Both the position numbers and the translations under genes were made by a program. From Nocardiopsis sp. ATB16-24 (GTDB lineage: Bacteria > Actinomycetota > Actinomycetes > Streptosporangiales > Streptosporangiaceae): DNA of 64,000 nucleotides. Position 1 is the first letter of the stretch, and every line of letters begins with the position of its first letter. Of this stretch, positions 16,803-26,339 are shown in pieces. The notes under the pieces were generated by a model. It was not told the DNA's origin and searched no databases. It was given only the letters and a program-made list of their open reading frames with translations. The DNA is taken from contig NZ_JASCXJ010000002.1 in NCBI RefSeq assembly GCF_030271535.1, positions 423,107 to 487,106 on the forward strand. The letters are read 5' to 3'.

Positions 16803-17783
16803 TCAGTCGGGTGCGCTGTCCGGCTGCTGCAACCACCAGGGGTTGGCCCGCGCCCAGTCGATGGTCCGACCGAGTCCCTCGCGGAGGCCGGTGCTGCTGC
16901 TCCACCCCAGCACGGACCTGGCCTTCCCGGTGTCGGGAACGCGTCGGACCATGTCCTGGTAGGCGTTCCCGAACTGTTCTCCCGTGGCCAGGTGCGAGAA
17001 GTCGACGTCGAGGCCGGTCAGCTCGATGATCAGTTCGACGACGTGCCGGATGGGCACCTCCTCGGAACTGCCGACGTTGAAGCACTCTCCGTCCGCCGCG
17101 GGGTCGCGGCCGATGGACACGGTGGCCTCCACCGCGTCCTCGACGAAGGTGAAGCTCCTGGTCTGTCTTCCCTGGTCGTAGACGACCGGAGCGAGCCCGC
17201 GCAGCGCCCGGTGCACGCTGCGACTCACGAGGAACGCCGGCCGCTGCCGAGGGCCGTAGAGGTTGAAGTAGCGGACGATCGAAGCCCGTAGACCGTGCTG
17301 GCGGATGAAGGCGAAGACGAAGTGCTCGGCGAGCGCCTTGCTGGAGGAGTACCCCCACCGATCGGCGGCGGTGGAGCCCAGTACGCGCTCGGCCTCCTCC
17401 GTCCAGGGCACGTCGGGGTTCTTGCCGTAGACCTCGCTGGTACTGGCGAAGACCACCTTGGCCCCCACGCGCGCGGCCAGGTCCAGGACGTTGCGGGTGC
17501 CGGCGACGTTGACGTCGATGACGTCCAGAGGACGCCCCAGATAGTGGTCGACGCCGACCACCGCGGCCAGGTGGTAGACGGTGTCCACACCGTCGGTGAT
17601 GACCTCCGCGAGCCGGTCGCGGTCCCGGACGTCGCCGGTCACGTGGCGGCTGCCTTCGGGGCGGCCGTGCTCGGCGTGGTCATGGGAGTCGAAGGCGATC
17701 ACGTCATCACCGGACTCGGCGAGCCGCTGCACCAGATGACTACCGAGGAAACCCCGTCCCCCGGTCACGACAACCGTGGCCAT
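16803..17783 (-). CDS. NDP-sugar epimerase/decarboxylase-like SDR
   Basis: This 326-residue extended SDR has GGRGFLGS at the N-terminus, STSEVYG, the catalytic YSSSK and RYFNLYGPRQRPAFL followed by GRQTRSFTFVEDAV. The last block resembles UDP-glucuronate decarboxylases (UXS, CalS9-like), which have YGDGxQTRSFxYVxDxV. It sits 5 nt downstream of the UDP-glucose dehydrogenase gene in the same operon, consistent with UDP-glucose to UDP-glucuronate to UDP-xylose or a 4-keto-pentose. A C-4 epimerase on the uronic acid is an alternative. Confidence 0.75.
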   Translation of the reverse strand: MATVVVTGGRGFLGSHLVQRLAESGDDVIAFDSHDHAEHGRPEGSRHVTGDVRDRDRLAEVITDGVDTVYHLAAVVGVDHYLGRPLDVIDVNVAGTRNVLDLAARVGAKVVFASTSEVYGKNPDVPWTEEAERVLGSTAADRWGYSSSKALAEHFVFAFIRQHGLRASIVRYFNLYGPRQRPAFLVSRSVHRALRGLAPVVYDQGRQTRSFTFVEDAVEATVSIGRDPAADGECFNVGSSEEVPIRHVVELIIELTGLDVDFSHLATGEQFGNAYQDMVRRVPDTGKARSVLGWSSSTGLREGLGRTIDWARANPWWLQQPDSAPD

Positions 17784-17788
17784 AGCCG

Positions 17789-19141
17789 TTACCGTCCAAT
17801 CCCGCGATAGGAGAATCCCGCCCGCCGGAACGACGCGACCACGTCGGCGGGGAAGTAGGCGCGTCCGTCGACGATGGCGCAGTCCCGTCCGACCCTGTCG
17901 CTCAGGCCGGGAAAGTCGATCTGGTGGAACTCGCGATGCCAGGCCAGGACCGCCAGGCAGTCGGCCCCGTCGACCGCCGCCTCCAGCGTCGGACTCAAGG
18001 GCCTTCCGAAGATCCGCTGTGCCTCGTCGCGGTCCACCAGCGGGTCGTACAGGGAGACGTCCGCCCCGGCGGCCACGAGCTGTGCGACCACGGGTGCGGT
18101 GGGGGTCTCCCGCAGGTCCCCGGTGTTGTTCTTGAAGGCGAGCCCCAGGACGGCGATCTTCGCTCCCCGCGCGGACTTGCCCGCCTCCTCCAGCCCGTCG
18201 AGGACGAGCCGGGCGGTCAGTCCCGGCATCGCGTCGTTGACCTGCCGCGCCGTGCTGATCGTCGCCAACTCCACGCCCCTCTCGCCGGCCGCGCGCCACA
18301 GCATCCAGGGGTCCTTGGTCAGACAGGAACCGCCCACCCCCACACCGGGGAGCAGGACGTTGACGCGGCCGTTGCCCTTGGGGATGGAGTTGGCCGCCTC
18401 GATGACCTCCATGACGTCCACGTCGAAGGAGGAGCACACCTGGGCCAGTTCGTTGGCGAGGGCGATGTTGTGGTCGACCCACCAGTTGTTGGCGAGCTTG
18501 GCGAGTTCGGCGGCCTCCAGCGAGGAGCAGCCGACCACATGGGAGCCGAGTCCGCGCCGCCAGAACTCCGCGGCGGCCGCGGAGCTGTCCTCGCACCATC
18601 CGCCGACGATGACCGGAAGGCTGCGCAGCTCGGCGAGGGCCGCGCCCTGGGACAGCCGCTCCGGGCAGAACGCCAGTCCGAAGTCCTCGCCGCACACCAG
18701 TCCGCCGCCCTCCAGCAGGGGGACCACCAGCCGGCGGACCGTGCCCGGGGGCACCGTGCTCTTGACGATGACGAGCTGGCCCGGACGCAGGTGGCGGCCG
18801 AGTTCCTCGCAGCAGCGGCGCAGTTGGGTGTCCACCAGCCGACCGCGGTCACGGGCCGGAGTGCCCACCGAGACGATGACCACGTCGCAGGCCGTGACCT
18901 CGCCGTAGTCGGTGGTGAAGCCCAGTCGGCCCGCCTCCACTCCTTGGGAGAACATCTCGGGCAGACCGGGGTCACGGAAGCGGCTGCCCCCGCCGCGCAT
19001 CTCGGCCACCAGCCGATCATCGGTGTCGACACAGGTGACGTTCAGGCCGCTCTCGGCCAGGGTCGCGGACAGGCACGAACCGACGTATCCCATACCGATC
19101 ACGGATACGGCGAGGTCCCTTCCATCCGGCAGGAAACGCAT
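17789..19141 (-). CDS. UDP-glucose 6-dehydrogenase family protein
   Basis: This 450-residue NAD-dependent dehydrogenase has the GMGYVGS nucleotide-binding motif, SVGTP, KSTVPPGT and the catalytic Cys273 in GGSCLTKD, a small variant of GGSCLPKD. It oxidises a nucleotide sugar at C-6 in two steps to the uronic acid. UDP-glucose is most likely; UDP-N-acetylmannosamine dehydrogenases share the fold. ATG at 19141 starts a minus-strand operon continuing into the SDR at 16,803. It probably feeds a second sugar branch separate from the dTDP-6-deoxysugars. Confidence 0.85.
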   Translation of the reverse strand: MRFLPDGRDLAVSVIGMGYVGSCLSATLAESGLNVTCVDTDDRLVAEMRGGGSRFRDPGLPEMFSQGVEAGRLGFTTDYGEVTACDVVIVSVGTPARDRGRLVDTQLRRCCEELGRHLRPGQLVIVKSTVPPGTVRRLVVPLLEGGGLVCGEDFGLAFCPERLSQGAALAELRSLPVIVGGWCEDSSAAAAEFWRRGLGSHVVGCSSLEAAELAKLANNWWVDHNIALANELAQVCSSFDVDVMEVIEAANSIPKGNGRVNVLLPGVGVGGSCLTKDPWMLWRAAGERGVELATISTARQVNDAMPGLTARLVLDGLEEAGKSARGAKIAVLGLAFKNNTGDLRETPTAPVVAQLVAAGADVSLYDPLVDRDEAQRIFGRPLSPTLEAAVDGADCLAVLAWHREFHQIDFPGLSDRVGRDCAIVDGRAYFPADVVASFRRAGFSYRGIGR

Positions 19142-19539
19142 GTGAACTCCGTTCGGGGGTCATCCGACAGGGTGGAATGGGGCCATCGGGTCCATGCGCC
19201 AGTGCATATTCCGGGCGTTCGGGTAGGGGGTTGTTCGCGGGCCAGAGTACACGCGGGAGAGGAATTTTCCCACGGTGTACCAAGGCTTCCTTTCTCGGTT
19301 CGGACGAGGCGGATTCCCTGGCTGACGGAATTCTCCACTGGACGGAGGGTTCCCGAGTTCTTCATTCCGTAGAGAAGCGGGAAGTGAATTAAGGTGTGCG
19401 GGCCGATGTTAGCCGACACCGTCGACCGTAAGACAACCCTCCTCGTCCAGGTGTCTCAATGATCGTGGTTTCGAGGATTCCTTAGCGACAATGAGGGCGA
19501 CATTCGCGGCAGTGTATTCGAGGACCGGAAGGTGTGGGC
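19142..19539. other. Intergenic region between divergent genes
   Basis: About 400 bp between the dehydrogenase (minus) and glycosyltransferase 3 (plus). It is less GC-rich than the surroundings and holds no gene I can support; it probably contains divergent promoters, but no clear -10/-35 pair was identified. Confidence 0.5.
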
Positions 19540-20808
19540 ATGCGTGTGGTGATCGCGACCCCCGCGGAGCGGACGCATTTTTTGAACCTGGTTCCGTTGG
19601 CGTGGGCGTTGCGGGCGGCGGGCCATGAGGTGCTGGTGGCCAGCCAACCGGAGTTGGCTCCGAGCGTGGCCACGGCCGGGCTGCCCTTCGCCCCGGTGGG
19701 TCGCGACCACGACCTGCGTGCCCTGACACGCCGTATGTACAGCCTGCCCGGGGCGGGCGAGGCGGTGGACTGGGACGACGAGCGGACCTGGCGGATGCCG
19801 TGGGGCGTGCTGCGGGTGCACTACCGCCAGGTCGTGGCCTTCTGGTGGAAGGCGATGAACGAACTGCTCGTCGACGACCTGGTGGGTCTGTGCCGTACCT
19901 GGCGACCCGACCTGGTGGTGTGGGAGCCGACGACGTTCGCGGGTGCGGTGGCGGCGCGGGCGTGTGGTGCGGCGCATGTGCGGTTCCTGTGGAGTCTGGA
20001 CCTGTTCGCGCGGATGCGGGGGTTGTTCCTGGAGCGGATGCGGGAGCAGCCCGCCGCCTCCCGGGAGGACCCGTTGGAGGAGTGGCTGACGGGGTTGGCC
20101 GGGCGGTACGGGGTGGACTTCGACGAGGAACTGGTGTTCGGGCAGTTGACGGTCGACCAGGTGCCGCCGGAGTTGCGGTTGGAGGTCGGGGGCGAGGTGG
20201 AGTACGCGGGGATGCGGTTCGTGCCCTACAACGGGCGGGCGGTGGTGCCCGCGTGGCTGCGCGAACCCCCGGAGCGGCCCCGTCTGTGCCTGACCCTCGG
20301 AACGAGCTCGGCCGCCTGGTACGGCGGTCATTCCTCGATGACGGGGGCGGTGGTGGAGGCGTTGGCCGATGTGGACGCCGAGGTGGTGGCCACGGTGCCC
20401 GCTGATCGTCGGCGGGGGTTGGAGAGCCCGCCGCCCAACGTGCGGTTGGTGGATTACGTGCCGTTGCACGCGTTGGCCGCGGCCAGCACCGCCACCATCA
20501 ACCACGGAGGCCCGGGCAGCGTGCTCACCTCCATGGCGTACGGCCTTCCGCAGGCTCTGATGGCCGACCCGCGGCTGTTCGACACCCCGCTGCTGGCGCG
20601 TCGGGTCGCCGGGGCGGGGGCGGGTGTGGCGCTGGGAGCCGAACAGGCGGATCCGCAGGCCCTGCGCGGGGAGGCCCTGCGGGTGCTGGGCGATCCGGAT
20701 CTTCGACGCCACGCGGCCAGGCTGCGCGAGGCCATGCTCGCCCAGCCCGCGCCGGCCGCGATGGTCGCCCGCCTGGAGCGGCACGCCGCCGAACGGCGGA
20801 CCGCCTGA
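19540..20808 (+). CDS. Macrolide-type glycosyltransferase 3 (GT-B)
   Basis: This 422-residue enzyme is the closest paralogue of glycosyltransferase 1, with an identical 218-nt tract (19,912-20,129 against 2,761-2,978) and a nearly identical C-terminal 80 residues ending in HAAERRTA. Its donor loop is the usual NHGGPGS. The region around residues 65-110 (LRALTRRMYSLPGAGEAVDWDDERTW) differs, which is where acceptor specificity is usually set. The start is ATG at 19540 with GGAAGG upstream; a GTG two codons earlier is less well placed. Confidence 0.9.
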   Translation: MRVVIATPAERTHFLNLVPLAWALRAAGHEVLVASQPELAPSVATAGLPFAPVGRDHDLRALTRRMYSLPGAGEAVDWDDERTWRMPWGVLRVHYRQVVAFWWKAMNELLVDDLVGLCRTWRPDLVVWEPTTFAGAVAARACGAAHVRFLWSLDLFARMRGLFLERMREQPAASREDPLEEWLTGLAGRYGVDFDEELVFGQLTVDQVPPELRLEVGGEVEYAGMRFVPYNGRAVVPAWLREPPERPRLCLTLGTSSAAWYGGHSSMTGAVVEALADVDAEVVATVPADRRRGLESPPPNVRLVDYVPLHALAAASTATINHGGPGSVLTSMAYGLPQALMADPRLFDTPLLARRVAGAGAGVALGAEQADPQALRGEALRVLGDPDLRRHAARLREAMLAQPAPAAMVARLERHAAERRTA

Positions 20809-20833
20809 GTCCGCCCGCCACACTGTGGCGGGT

Positions 20834-20849
20834 GTCTCGCCGGCAGGAC
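20834..20849. promoter_or_regulatory. Candidate operator, copy 3
   Basis: GTCTCGCCGGCAGGAC matches the recurring 16-bp palindrome with three mismatches and lies 79 bp before the ATG of glycosyltransferase 4. It is in the short spacer after glycosyltransferase 3. Confidence 0.35.
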
Positions 20850-20927
20850 AGGCGGGACCGTCCGGGGTCGGACGGGGTCGCGGCGGCGAGTGCGCCGGGA
20901 GCGGCAGTGGTCGAGGGAGGAACGGAC

Positions 20928-22202
20928 ATGCGAGTGGTCATCGCGACGATCGCCGAGCGGAGCCATTTCCTGGCGGTGGTCCCGTTGGCGTGGGCGTTGC
21001 GGTCGGCGGGTCATGAGGTGCTGGTGGCCAGCCAACCGGAGCTGGCCACGGCGGTGACCGGGGCCGGGCTGCCCTTCGCCCCCGTGGGACGCGGCGACAT
21101 GCTGTCCAGGGTGCTGCGTCGCCTACGCGAGCGTCCGCAGACCGCGGAGGCGTTGGACTGGCACGACGATCGGACGTGGCGGGTGCCGTGGGACGAGCTC
21201 CGGACCAACGTCCAAAACGTCGTGACGTTCTGGTGGCGGATGGTCAACGACCCGATGGCCGACGAGCTGGTGGACCTGTGCCGCACCTGGAAACCCGACC
21301 TGGTGGTGTGGGACCCCCTCACCTTCGCCGGTGCGGTGGCGGCGCGGGCCTGCGGTGCGGCCCACGTCCGTTTCCTGTGGGGGGTGGACACCCTGTCCCG
21401 GATGCGGGGGTTGTTGCTGGAGCGGATGCGGGAGCAGCCCGTCGCCTCCCGGGAGGATCCGTTGGAGGAGTGGTTGACGGGGTTGGCCGGGCGGTACGGG
21501 GTGGACTTCGACGAGGAACTGGTCTGTGGTCAGGCCACCTTGGACCAGGTGCCGCCCGGCCTGCGGATACCGGTGTCGGCGCGTGTGCCGGTGCGTTATC
21601 TGGGGATGCGGTTCGTGCCCTACAACGGGCGGGCGGTGGTGCCCGTGTGGTTGCGCGAACCCCTGGAGCGGCCTCGGGTGTGTTTGACGTTGGGTACCAG
21701 CGCCACGGACCGGTTCGGGGGGTACACGTTGTCGGTGGGGGCGGTGGTGGAGGCGTTGGCCGATGTGGACGCCGAGGTGGTGGCCACGGTGCCGGCCGAT
21801 CGTCGGCGGGGGTTGGAGAGCCCGCCGCCCAACGTGCGGTTGGTGGATTACGTGCCGTTGCACGCGTTGGCCGCGGTCAGCACCGCCACCATCAACCACG
21901 GGGGCTTCGGCAGCGTGTCCACCTCTGTGGCGTACGGCCTTCCGCAGGTACTGGTGGTGGATCCGCGGATGTTCGACACCCATGTGCTGGCGCGTCGGGT
22001 CGCCGGAGCGGGGGCGGCGGTGGAACTGGAGGCCGGGTGTTCTGACCCCGAGGAGGTCCGCCGGGCCGTGCTGCGCGTCCTGACGGATCCGGGGCCGGCC
22101 TCTCACGCGGCGAGGCTGCGCGAGGCCGTGCTGGCCCAGCCCTCCCCAGCGGACGTGGTGGCCCGACTGGAAAGGCTCGCCACCGGAAGCGGACCCTTCT
22201 GA
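20928..22202 (+). CDS. Macrolide-type glycosyltransferase 4 (GT-B)
   Basis: This 424-residue family member shares long stretches with the enzymes at 33,062 and 34,819 (LVCGQATLDQVPPGLRIPVSARVPVRYLG and CLTLGTSATDRFGGYTLSVGAVVEALADVD regions). The donor loop is NHGGFGS. Its C-terminus is partly like glycosyltransferases 1/3 (LARRVAGAGA) and partly like glycosyltransferase 6 (EEVRRAVLRVLTDPGPASHAARLREA), a mosaic. ATG at 20928 is preceded by GGGAGGAACGGAC. Donor and acceptor are unknown. Confidence 0.9.
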   Translation: MRVVIATIAERSHFLAVVPLAWALRSAGHEVLVASQPELATAVTGAGLPFAPVGRGDMLSRVLRRLRERPQTAEALDWHDDRTWRVPWDELRTNVQNVVTFWWRMVNDPMADELVDLCRTWKPDLVVWDPLTFAGAVAARACGAAHVRFLWGVDTLSRMRGLLLERMREQPVASREDPLEEWLTGLAGRYGVDFDEELVCGQATLDQVPPGLRIPVSARVPVRYLGMRFVPYNGRAVVPVWLREPLERPRVCLTLGTSATDRFGGYTLSVGAVVEALADVDAEVVATVPADRRRGLESPPPNVRLVDYVPLHALAAVSTATINHGGFGSVSTSVAYGLPQVLVVDPRMFDTHVLARRVAGAGAAVELEAGCSDPEEVRRAVLRVLTDPGPASHAARLREAVLAQPSPADVVARLERLATGSGPF

Positions 22203-23149
22203 AACCCCTTTTCCGGCGGATTCATCCGATGAATTCTGAGGGCGCTCGCACAGTGGCGTTTCGACGGAGTTCTTCTGTGATCTTGTTTACATTTTCCGAT
22301 TCCGGTGCGATCTCGTCGCGGCGCTGAGGGGAAGGCACGACGGGGGTCCAGTATACGCGGGCGAGACCGCGCACTCTTCCGGCCATGGGCGATGTCCGTC
22401 GGACCGAGAGCACAAGGCGGACGGCTTTCGGCGGCGATCTCGTATCCCCCCTGTCGCGTACGTCACACCAGTGCCTTTTCGTGCAGGTGGGCCGTGGAAT
22501 TCGGTCGTCACCGTGAACCCCCGTTCGTGATGACGGGTCCCGTGCGCACGCGGAAGTCCCCCTCCCGATTTCCGTGGACATTCCCCGTGTTCGGGGTCCG
22601 CCGCACCCGCGTCCCCGCTCCGCCCGTGGTCTCGGCCGCCTCAGGGGAGGGGAGCGCCCTCAGGACCGACGGGGCGCCCTTCCTCGGGGTGCTGTCCTCG
22701 GAGCCGGTGTCCTCTCCGCGCTCCGTCACACCCCCGGGTACCCGTCCGTGGCCGGAACCGGCCACGGACGACCGGAGGGCCGCCGGTGCCCCGTCCGGGG
22801 CGTCGGACGGGGCACCGGGGAAACCGGCTCCGCCGGTCCTTCGCGGCACTCTTCGCTCCTCATGTCCATTGACCTGGTCATGTGCGCCCTCAGGAGGCGT
22901 GCAGCCGTTATCTCGACAGGGCCCCCGGAGGCACTGTCGGACTTTCTTGACGCTCTCTGAACAGCGAAAACGTCATCGCGATCGAATCTTGAACTGCTTA
23001 GGGGTTACGCCTCGCTTCGAGGGCTGATAAAAACCAGCGAAACCGGACAAAATGCAATGGGGAAAGAGGCGTTCGCGGTGGTCGGGGTAGCGATACGTAC
23101 AGGTAACCAAACAGAAGGTACAGGACGCAACTCGCGGCGTAACGGACGT
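22203..23149. other. Long non-coding region upstream of the LmbU-type regulator
   Basis: About 950 bp separates glycosyltransferase 4 from the regulator. Open frames here (for example 22,305-23,027) have no recognisable domain or good ribosome site. The left 150 bp are comparatively AT-rich and the middle contains two strong hairpins (22,744-22,818). The right part leads into the regulator and likely carries its promoter. Confidence 0.5.
22744..22818. terminator. Two adjacent perfect hairpins
   Basis: The first stem is 12 bp with a 2-nt loop (22,744-22,755 with 22,758-22,769). The second is 15 bp with a 6-nt loop (22,783-22,797 with 22,804-22,818). They may terminate the glycosyltransferase 3/4 transcript or structure a leader; the first is practically a cruciform-type palindrome. 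Confidence 0.5.
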
Positions 23150-23740
23150 ATGACACTGGAGGGCGTGACCACGCGCAGAACCACGCTGGTGTTGCCCGAA
23201 GGCATGTCCCTCGACGACTGGGGGGCCGTCGGCCAGCACATCTTCGTGCTCTCCGACTCCTCCGGATGGTGGTTGGGGGATTGGCTCGTATACGGGCAGG
23301 AAAACTATCCGAATAGGTACAAACGTGCGATTGAGGCGACCTCGCTCGACTACCAGACACTGCGCAACTACGCGTGGGTGGCACGTAAATTCGTTCCCGC
23401 CCGAAGGCGGGAGAAGCTCAGTATGCAGCACCACGCCGAGGTCGCGAGCCTCCCCATGGAGGCGCAGGAGCACTGGCTCGCCCAGGCCGAGGCCGAGGGC
23501 TGGTCGCGAAACGAGCTGCGTCGCAGGATTCAGGCCGCGACCAAGCGCAACTCACAACAAGTCGCCTATGTCCAGGTGAATGTGATGATAGATCGTAAGC
23601 AGCACTGGCAACAGGCGGCCGAGAGCTCCGGGATGAACCTGATGGAGTGGATCAGCGCCACTCTCGACAACGCCGCGCAGCGCGCACTGGACTCGGCTGG
23701 GGAGAAGGCCGATGTGAAAAGCGCGAGCATCACCACGTGA
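23150..23740 (+). CDS. LmbU-family transcriptional regulator
   Basis: This roughly 196-residue protein carries the LmbU signature: [19 protein letters not shown], then [19 protein letters not shown], then [16 protein letters not shown] and a C-terminal [10 protein letters not shown] stretch. LmbU (lincomycin) and NovE/HmtD-type proteins are cluster-situated activators. The start is uncertain: ATG 23150 is used, GTG 23165 and ATG 23057 are alternatives. The gene lies directly ahead of the aminotransferase/2,3-dehydratase operon (25-nt gap). It is the only recognisable cluster-type regulator in locus 1, so it is the best candidate to bind the repeated GTCNCGCC-type sites. Confidence 0.88.
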   Translation: MTLEGVTTRRTTLVLPEGMSLDDWGAVGQHIFVLSDSSGWWLGDWLVYGQENYPNRYKRAIEATSLDYQTLRNYAWVARKFVPARRREKLSMQHHAEVASLPMEAQEHWLAQAEAEGWSRNELRRRIQAATKRNSQQVAYVQVNVMIDRKQHWQQAAESSGMNLMEWISATLDNAAQRALDSAGEKADVKSASITT

Positions 23741-23765
23741 CCAGCGAAGAAAAAGGATGGGGAGC

Positions 23766-24878
23766 ATGACCACATACGTCTGGGGATATCTGGACGAGTA
23801 CGCGGAAGAGCGAGAGGATCTGCTCGACGCGGTGGACACCGTCTTCAGATCCGGGCAGCTCGTCTGGGGGCCCTTCCTCGATTCCTTCGAACACGACTTC
23901 GCGCGGTATCACGGCGCGGCGCATTGCGTCGGTGTCGACAATGGGACGAACGCGATCGTGCTGGCACTCAAAGCACTCGGCATCGGCCCTGGTGACGAGG
24001 TCATCACCGTCTCCAACACCGCGGCCCCCACCGTGCTGGCGATCGACCTGGTGGGAGCCAAGCCGGTCTTCGTCGACATCGACCCCGAGACCTACCTGAT
24101 GGACGTGACACAGGTGGAGGCGGCCATCACCGGGCGTACCCGGTGCCTCCTGCCGGTCCATCTCTACGGTCAGTGCGTCGACATGGACCCGCTGCTGAAA
24201 CTGGCGGCCGACCACGACCTGGTGGTGTTGGAGGACTGCGCCCAGTCCCACGGCGCCCGCTACCGCGGCAGGATCGCGGGGGCGATGGGCGACGCGGGCG
24301 CGTTCTCGTTCTACCCGACCAAGGTGCTGGGCGCCTACGGCCACGCGGGCGCGACGATCACCTCCGACGCCGAACTCGACGCCCGGATGCGCCGCCTGCG
24401 CTACTACGGCATGGACGAGGGGCGCTACTACGTCATGGAACGGGGAGGGCAGAACAGCCGGCTCGACCAGGTCCACGCGGAGATCCTGCGCCGTAAGCTC
24501 ACCCGCCTCGACGCCTACATCGAGGCCAGGCGCGCCGTGGCCGCACGTTACGCCGAGGGGTTGGCGGACACCGGACTCCTCCTGCCTCGGACCGTCGAGC
24601 ACAACGAGCACTCGTACTACCTCTACGTGGTCCGACACCCCGAACGCGACCGCATCATCGAGGCGATGAAGGCCTACGACGTCGCCCTGAACATCAGCTA
24701 CGCCTGGCCGGTGCACACCATGACCGGGTTCTCCGACTTCGGTTACGGAAAGGGGGATCTGCCGCACACGGAGCAGGCCGCGGAGGAGATCTTCTCGCTG
24801 CCGATGTTCCCCTCGCTCAAGGAATCGCGGCAGGCGGAGATCATCGACGGTCTGCGCAAGACCATGGAATCCCTGTGA
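23766..24878 (+). CDS. NDP-hexose C-3 aminotransferase (DegT/DnrJ/EvaB type)
   Basis: This 370-residue PLP enzyme closely follows the DnrJ/TylB/EvaB pattern: [46 protein letters not shown], then the PLP-binding Lys in [11 protein letters not shown] and [14 protein letters not shown]. These enzymes aminate the 3-keto group of dTDP-2,6-dideoxy or 6-deoxy sugars. ATG at 23766 has AAGGA 8 nt upstream; an ATG three codons earlier lacks spacing. The stop overlaps the 2,3-dehydratase start (GTGA). The pair strongly suggests a 3-amino-2,3,6-trideoxyhexose. Confidence 0.93.
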   Translation: MTTYVWGYLDEYAEEREDLLDAVDTVFRSGQLVWGPFLDSFEHDFARYHGAAHCVGVDNGTNAIVLALKALGIGPGDEVITVSNTAAPTVLAIDLVGAKPVFVDIDPETYLMDVTQVEAAITGRTRCLLPVHLYGQCVDMDPLLKLAADHDLVVLEDCAQSHGARYRGRIAGAMGDAGAFSFYPTKVLGAYGHAGATITSDAELDARMRRLRYYGMDEGRYYVMERGGQNSRLDQVHAEILRRKLTRLDAYIEARRAVAARYAEGLADTGLLLPRTVEHNEHSYYLYVVRHPERDRIIEAMKAYDVALNISYAWPVHTMTGFSDFGYGKGDLPHTEQAAEEIFSLPMFPSLKESRQAEIIDGLRKTMESL

Positions 24879-26275
24879 CGGGCTCCGGTCGCGCCACGCG
24901 GTTCACGGCCTCGGCGACCGGGCGGGGGCCGGCCCTGGGCACCCTGGACGAGTTCTGGGAATGGTGGTCCGCACTCCCCCGGGAGGAGGTCTTCGACGTC
25001 ACCCCGGTCCCCTTCGAAGAGATGCGGGGCTGGGGGTTCGACTCCCGGGGGAACCTGGTCCACGACAGTGGCCGCTTCTTCTCGGTCGAAGGCCTCAGGA
25101 TCACCGAGGGCGACGGGACACTCCACACCCAGCCGATCATCAACCAGCCCGAGGTGGGAATCCTCGGCATCCTGGTGAAGGAGTTCGACGGGGTCCTGCA
25201 CTGCCTGATGCAGGCCAAGTTCGAGCCCGGCAACGTCAACGTCCGACAGTTGTCACCGACGGTCCAGGCCACACGCAGCAATTACGTCCGCGTGCACAAC
25301 GGACGTCCCACCCCCTACGTGGAGTACTTCCGCTCGGCGCCCCGCGACCGGATCCTGGTCGACGTCCTCCAGTCGGAGCAGGGCGCCTGGTTCTGGCGCA
25401 AGCGCAACCGGAACATGGTCGTCGAGGTGGAGGAGGACGTGCCGGAACGGGAGGGATTCCGCTGGCTGACCCTCGAACAGGTCAACCGACTGCTGAGCAG
25501 TGACAACGTGGTCAACATGGACGCCAGGACCGTGTTGGCCTGCATGCCGCTGCTCCCAGACCCCGAACCGGCCGCCGGAGAACCGGACGACGCCTTCGTC
25601 CGAGCCCTCCGTCGCTCCTACCACGTGACGGGCCACGACACGGCGGCGGTGAACACGCTGGGTCACGTCATCAGCTGGTTCACCGACGCCAAGCTCCGCT
25701 GTGACTGGGAACGGAGCCTCATCCCCCTGGACGAGGTCGAGGGCTGGTCGCGCGACGAGAACGAGATCGTGGACGACGCCCGCCGAGCGTTCCGGGTGAT
25801 GGCCGTACGTGTACGGGCCGAGGGTCGGGAAGTGGGGCAGTGGACGCAGCCGCTGCTCGCGCCGCACGGGCGGCAGACCGCGACGTTCCTGACCCAGGAG
25901 ATCGGCGGAGTACTGCACGTCCTGGTCGCCGCGCGGGCCGAACCCGGCCTCATGGACACCCTGGAGATCGCCCCCACGGTCCACCTCCGCACGCCGGAAC
26001 AGGACCTGGGGCTTGCCGAGCCGTTCGCCGAGGCGGTGATGTCCGAAGACCCCGACCGGGTACGGCACGACGTGGTGCTCTCAGAGGAGGGCGGCCGCTT
26101 CCGGGACGCCCAGACCCGCTACCGCATCGTCGACGGAGGAGGAAGGCTGCCGACCGAGGCACCTGAGGGCCACTGCTGGGTGACGGTGGGGCAGCTCACC
26201 GAACTGGTGCGTCACTGCGGTTACCTCAACATCGAAGCGCGCACGCTGTTGGCGTGCCTGCACAGCCTCTGGTGA
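24875..26275 (+). CDS. NDP-hexose 2,3-dehydratase (EvaA/TylX3/SpnO type)
   Basis: This 466-residue protein is built from two similar halves, each with a [16 protein letters not shown] start, a QPII/QPLL segment, and [23 protein letters not shown] / [18 protein letters not shown] blocks. That is the tandem-repeat architecture of NDP-hexose 2,3-dehydratases, which remove the C-2 hydroxyl from dTDP-4-keto-6-deoxyglucose. GTG at 24875 overlaps the aminotransferase stop. The unstable 3,4-diketo product is handed to the aminotransferase or to the 3-ketoreductase encoded at 36,144, so both amino and neutral 2-deoxysugars could be made. Confidence 0.93.
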   Translation: MTGSGRATRFTASATGRGPALGTLDEFWEWWSALPREEVFDVTPVPFEEMRGWGFDSRGNLVHDSGRFFSVEGLRITEGDGTLHTQPIINQPEVGILGILVKEFDGVLHCLMQAKFEPGNVNVRQLSPTVQATRSNYVRVHNGRPTPYVEYFRSAPRDRILVDVLQSEQGAWFWRKRNRNMVVEVEEDVPEREGFRWLTLEQVNRLLSSDNVVNMDARTVLACMPLLPDPEPAAGEPDDAFVRALRRSYHVTGHDTAAVNTLGHVISWFTDAKLRCDWERSLIPLDEVEGWSRDENEIVDDARRAFRVMAVRVRAEGREVGQWTQPLLAPHGRQTATFLTQEIGGVLHVLVAARAEPGLMDTLEIAPTVHLRTPEQDLGLAEPFAEAVMSEDPDRVRHDVVLSEEGGRFRDAQTRYRIVDGGGRLPTEAPEGHCWVTVGQLTELVRHCGYLNIEARTLLACLHSLW

Positions 26276-26284
26276 GGAAGCGCT

Positions 26285-26313
26285 GTGGCGGACGCCCTCG
26301 CGGCGTCCGCCAC
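26285..26313. terminator. Perfect hairpin after the 2,3-dehydratase gene
   Basis: A 12-bp stem (GTGGCGGACGCC / GGCGTCCGCCAC) with a 5-nt loop sits 10 nt after the 2,3-dehydratase stop and 26 nt before the next start. It is either a terminator or attenuates transcription into glycosyltransferase 5. Confidence 0.6.
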
Positions 26314-26339
26314 GCGAGCATAGAGAGTGAGAATCCCCC

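Noticed and set aside
22862..22960. 32-residue ORF (MSIDLVMCALRRRAAV...) as a RiPP precursor
   Set aside because: No leader motif and no core Ser/Thr/Cys pattern; it is far from LanKC.
22305..23027. 240-residue ORF in the long spacer
   Set aside because: No recognisable domain, no good ribosome site, and composition typical of random high-GC frames; it also spans the strong hairpins.
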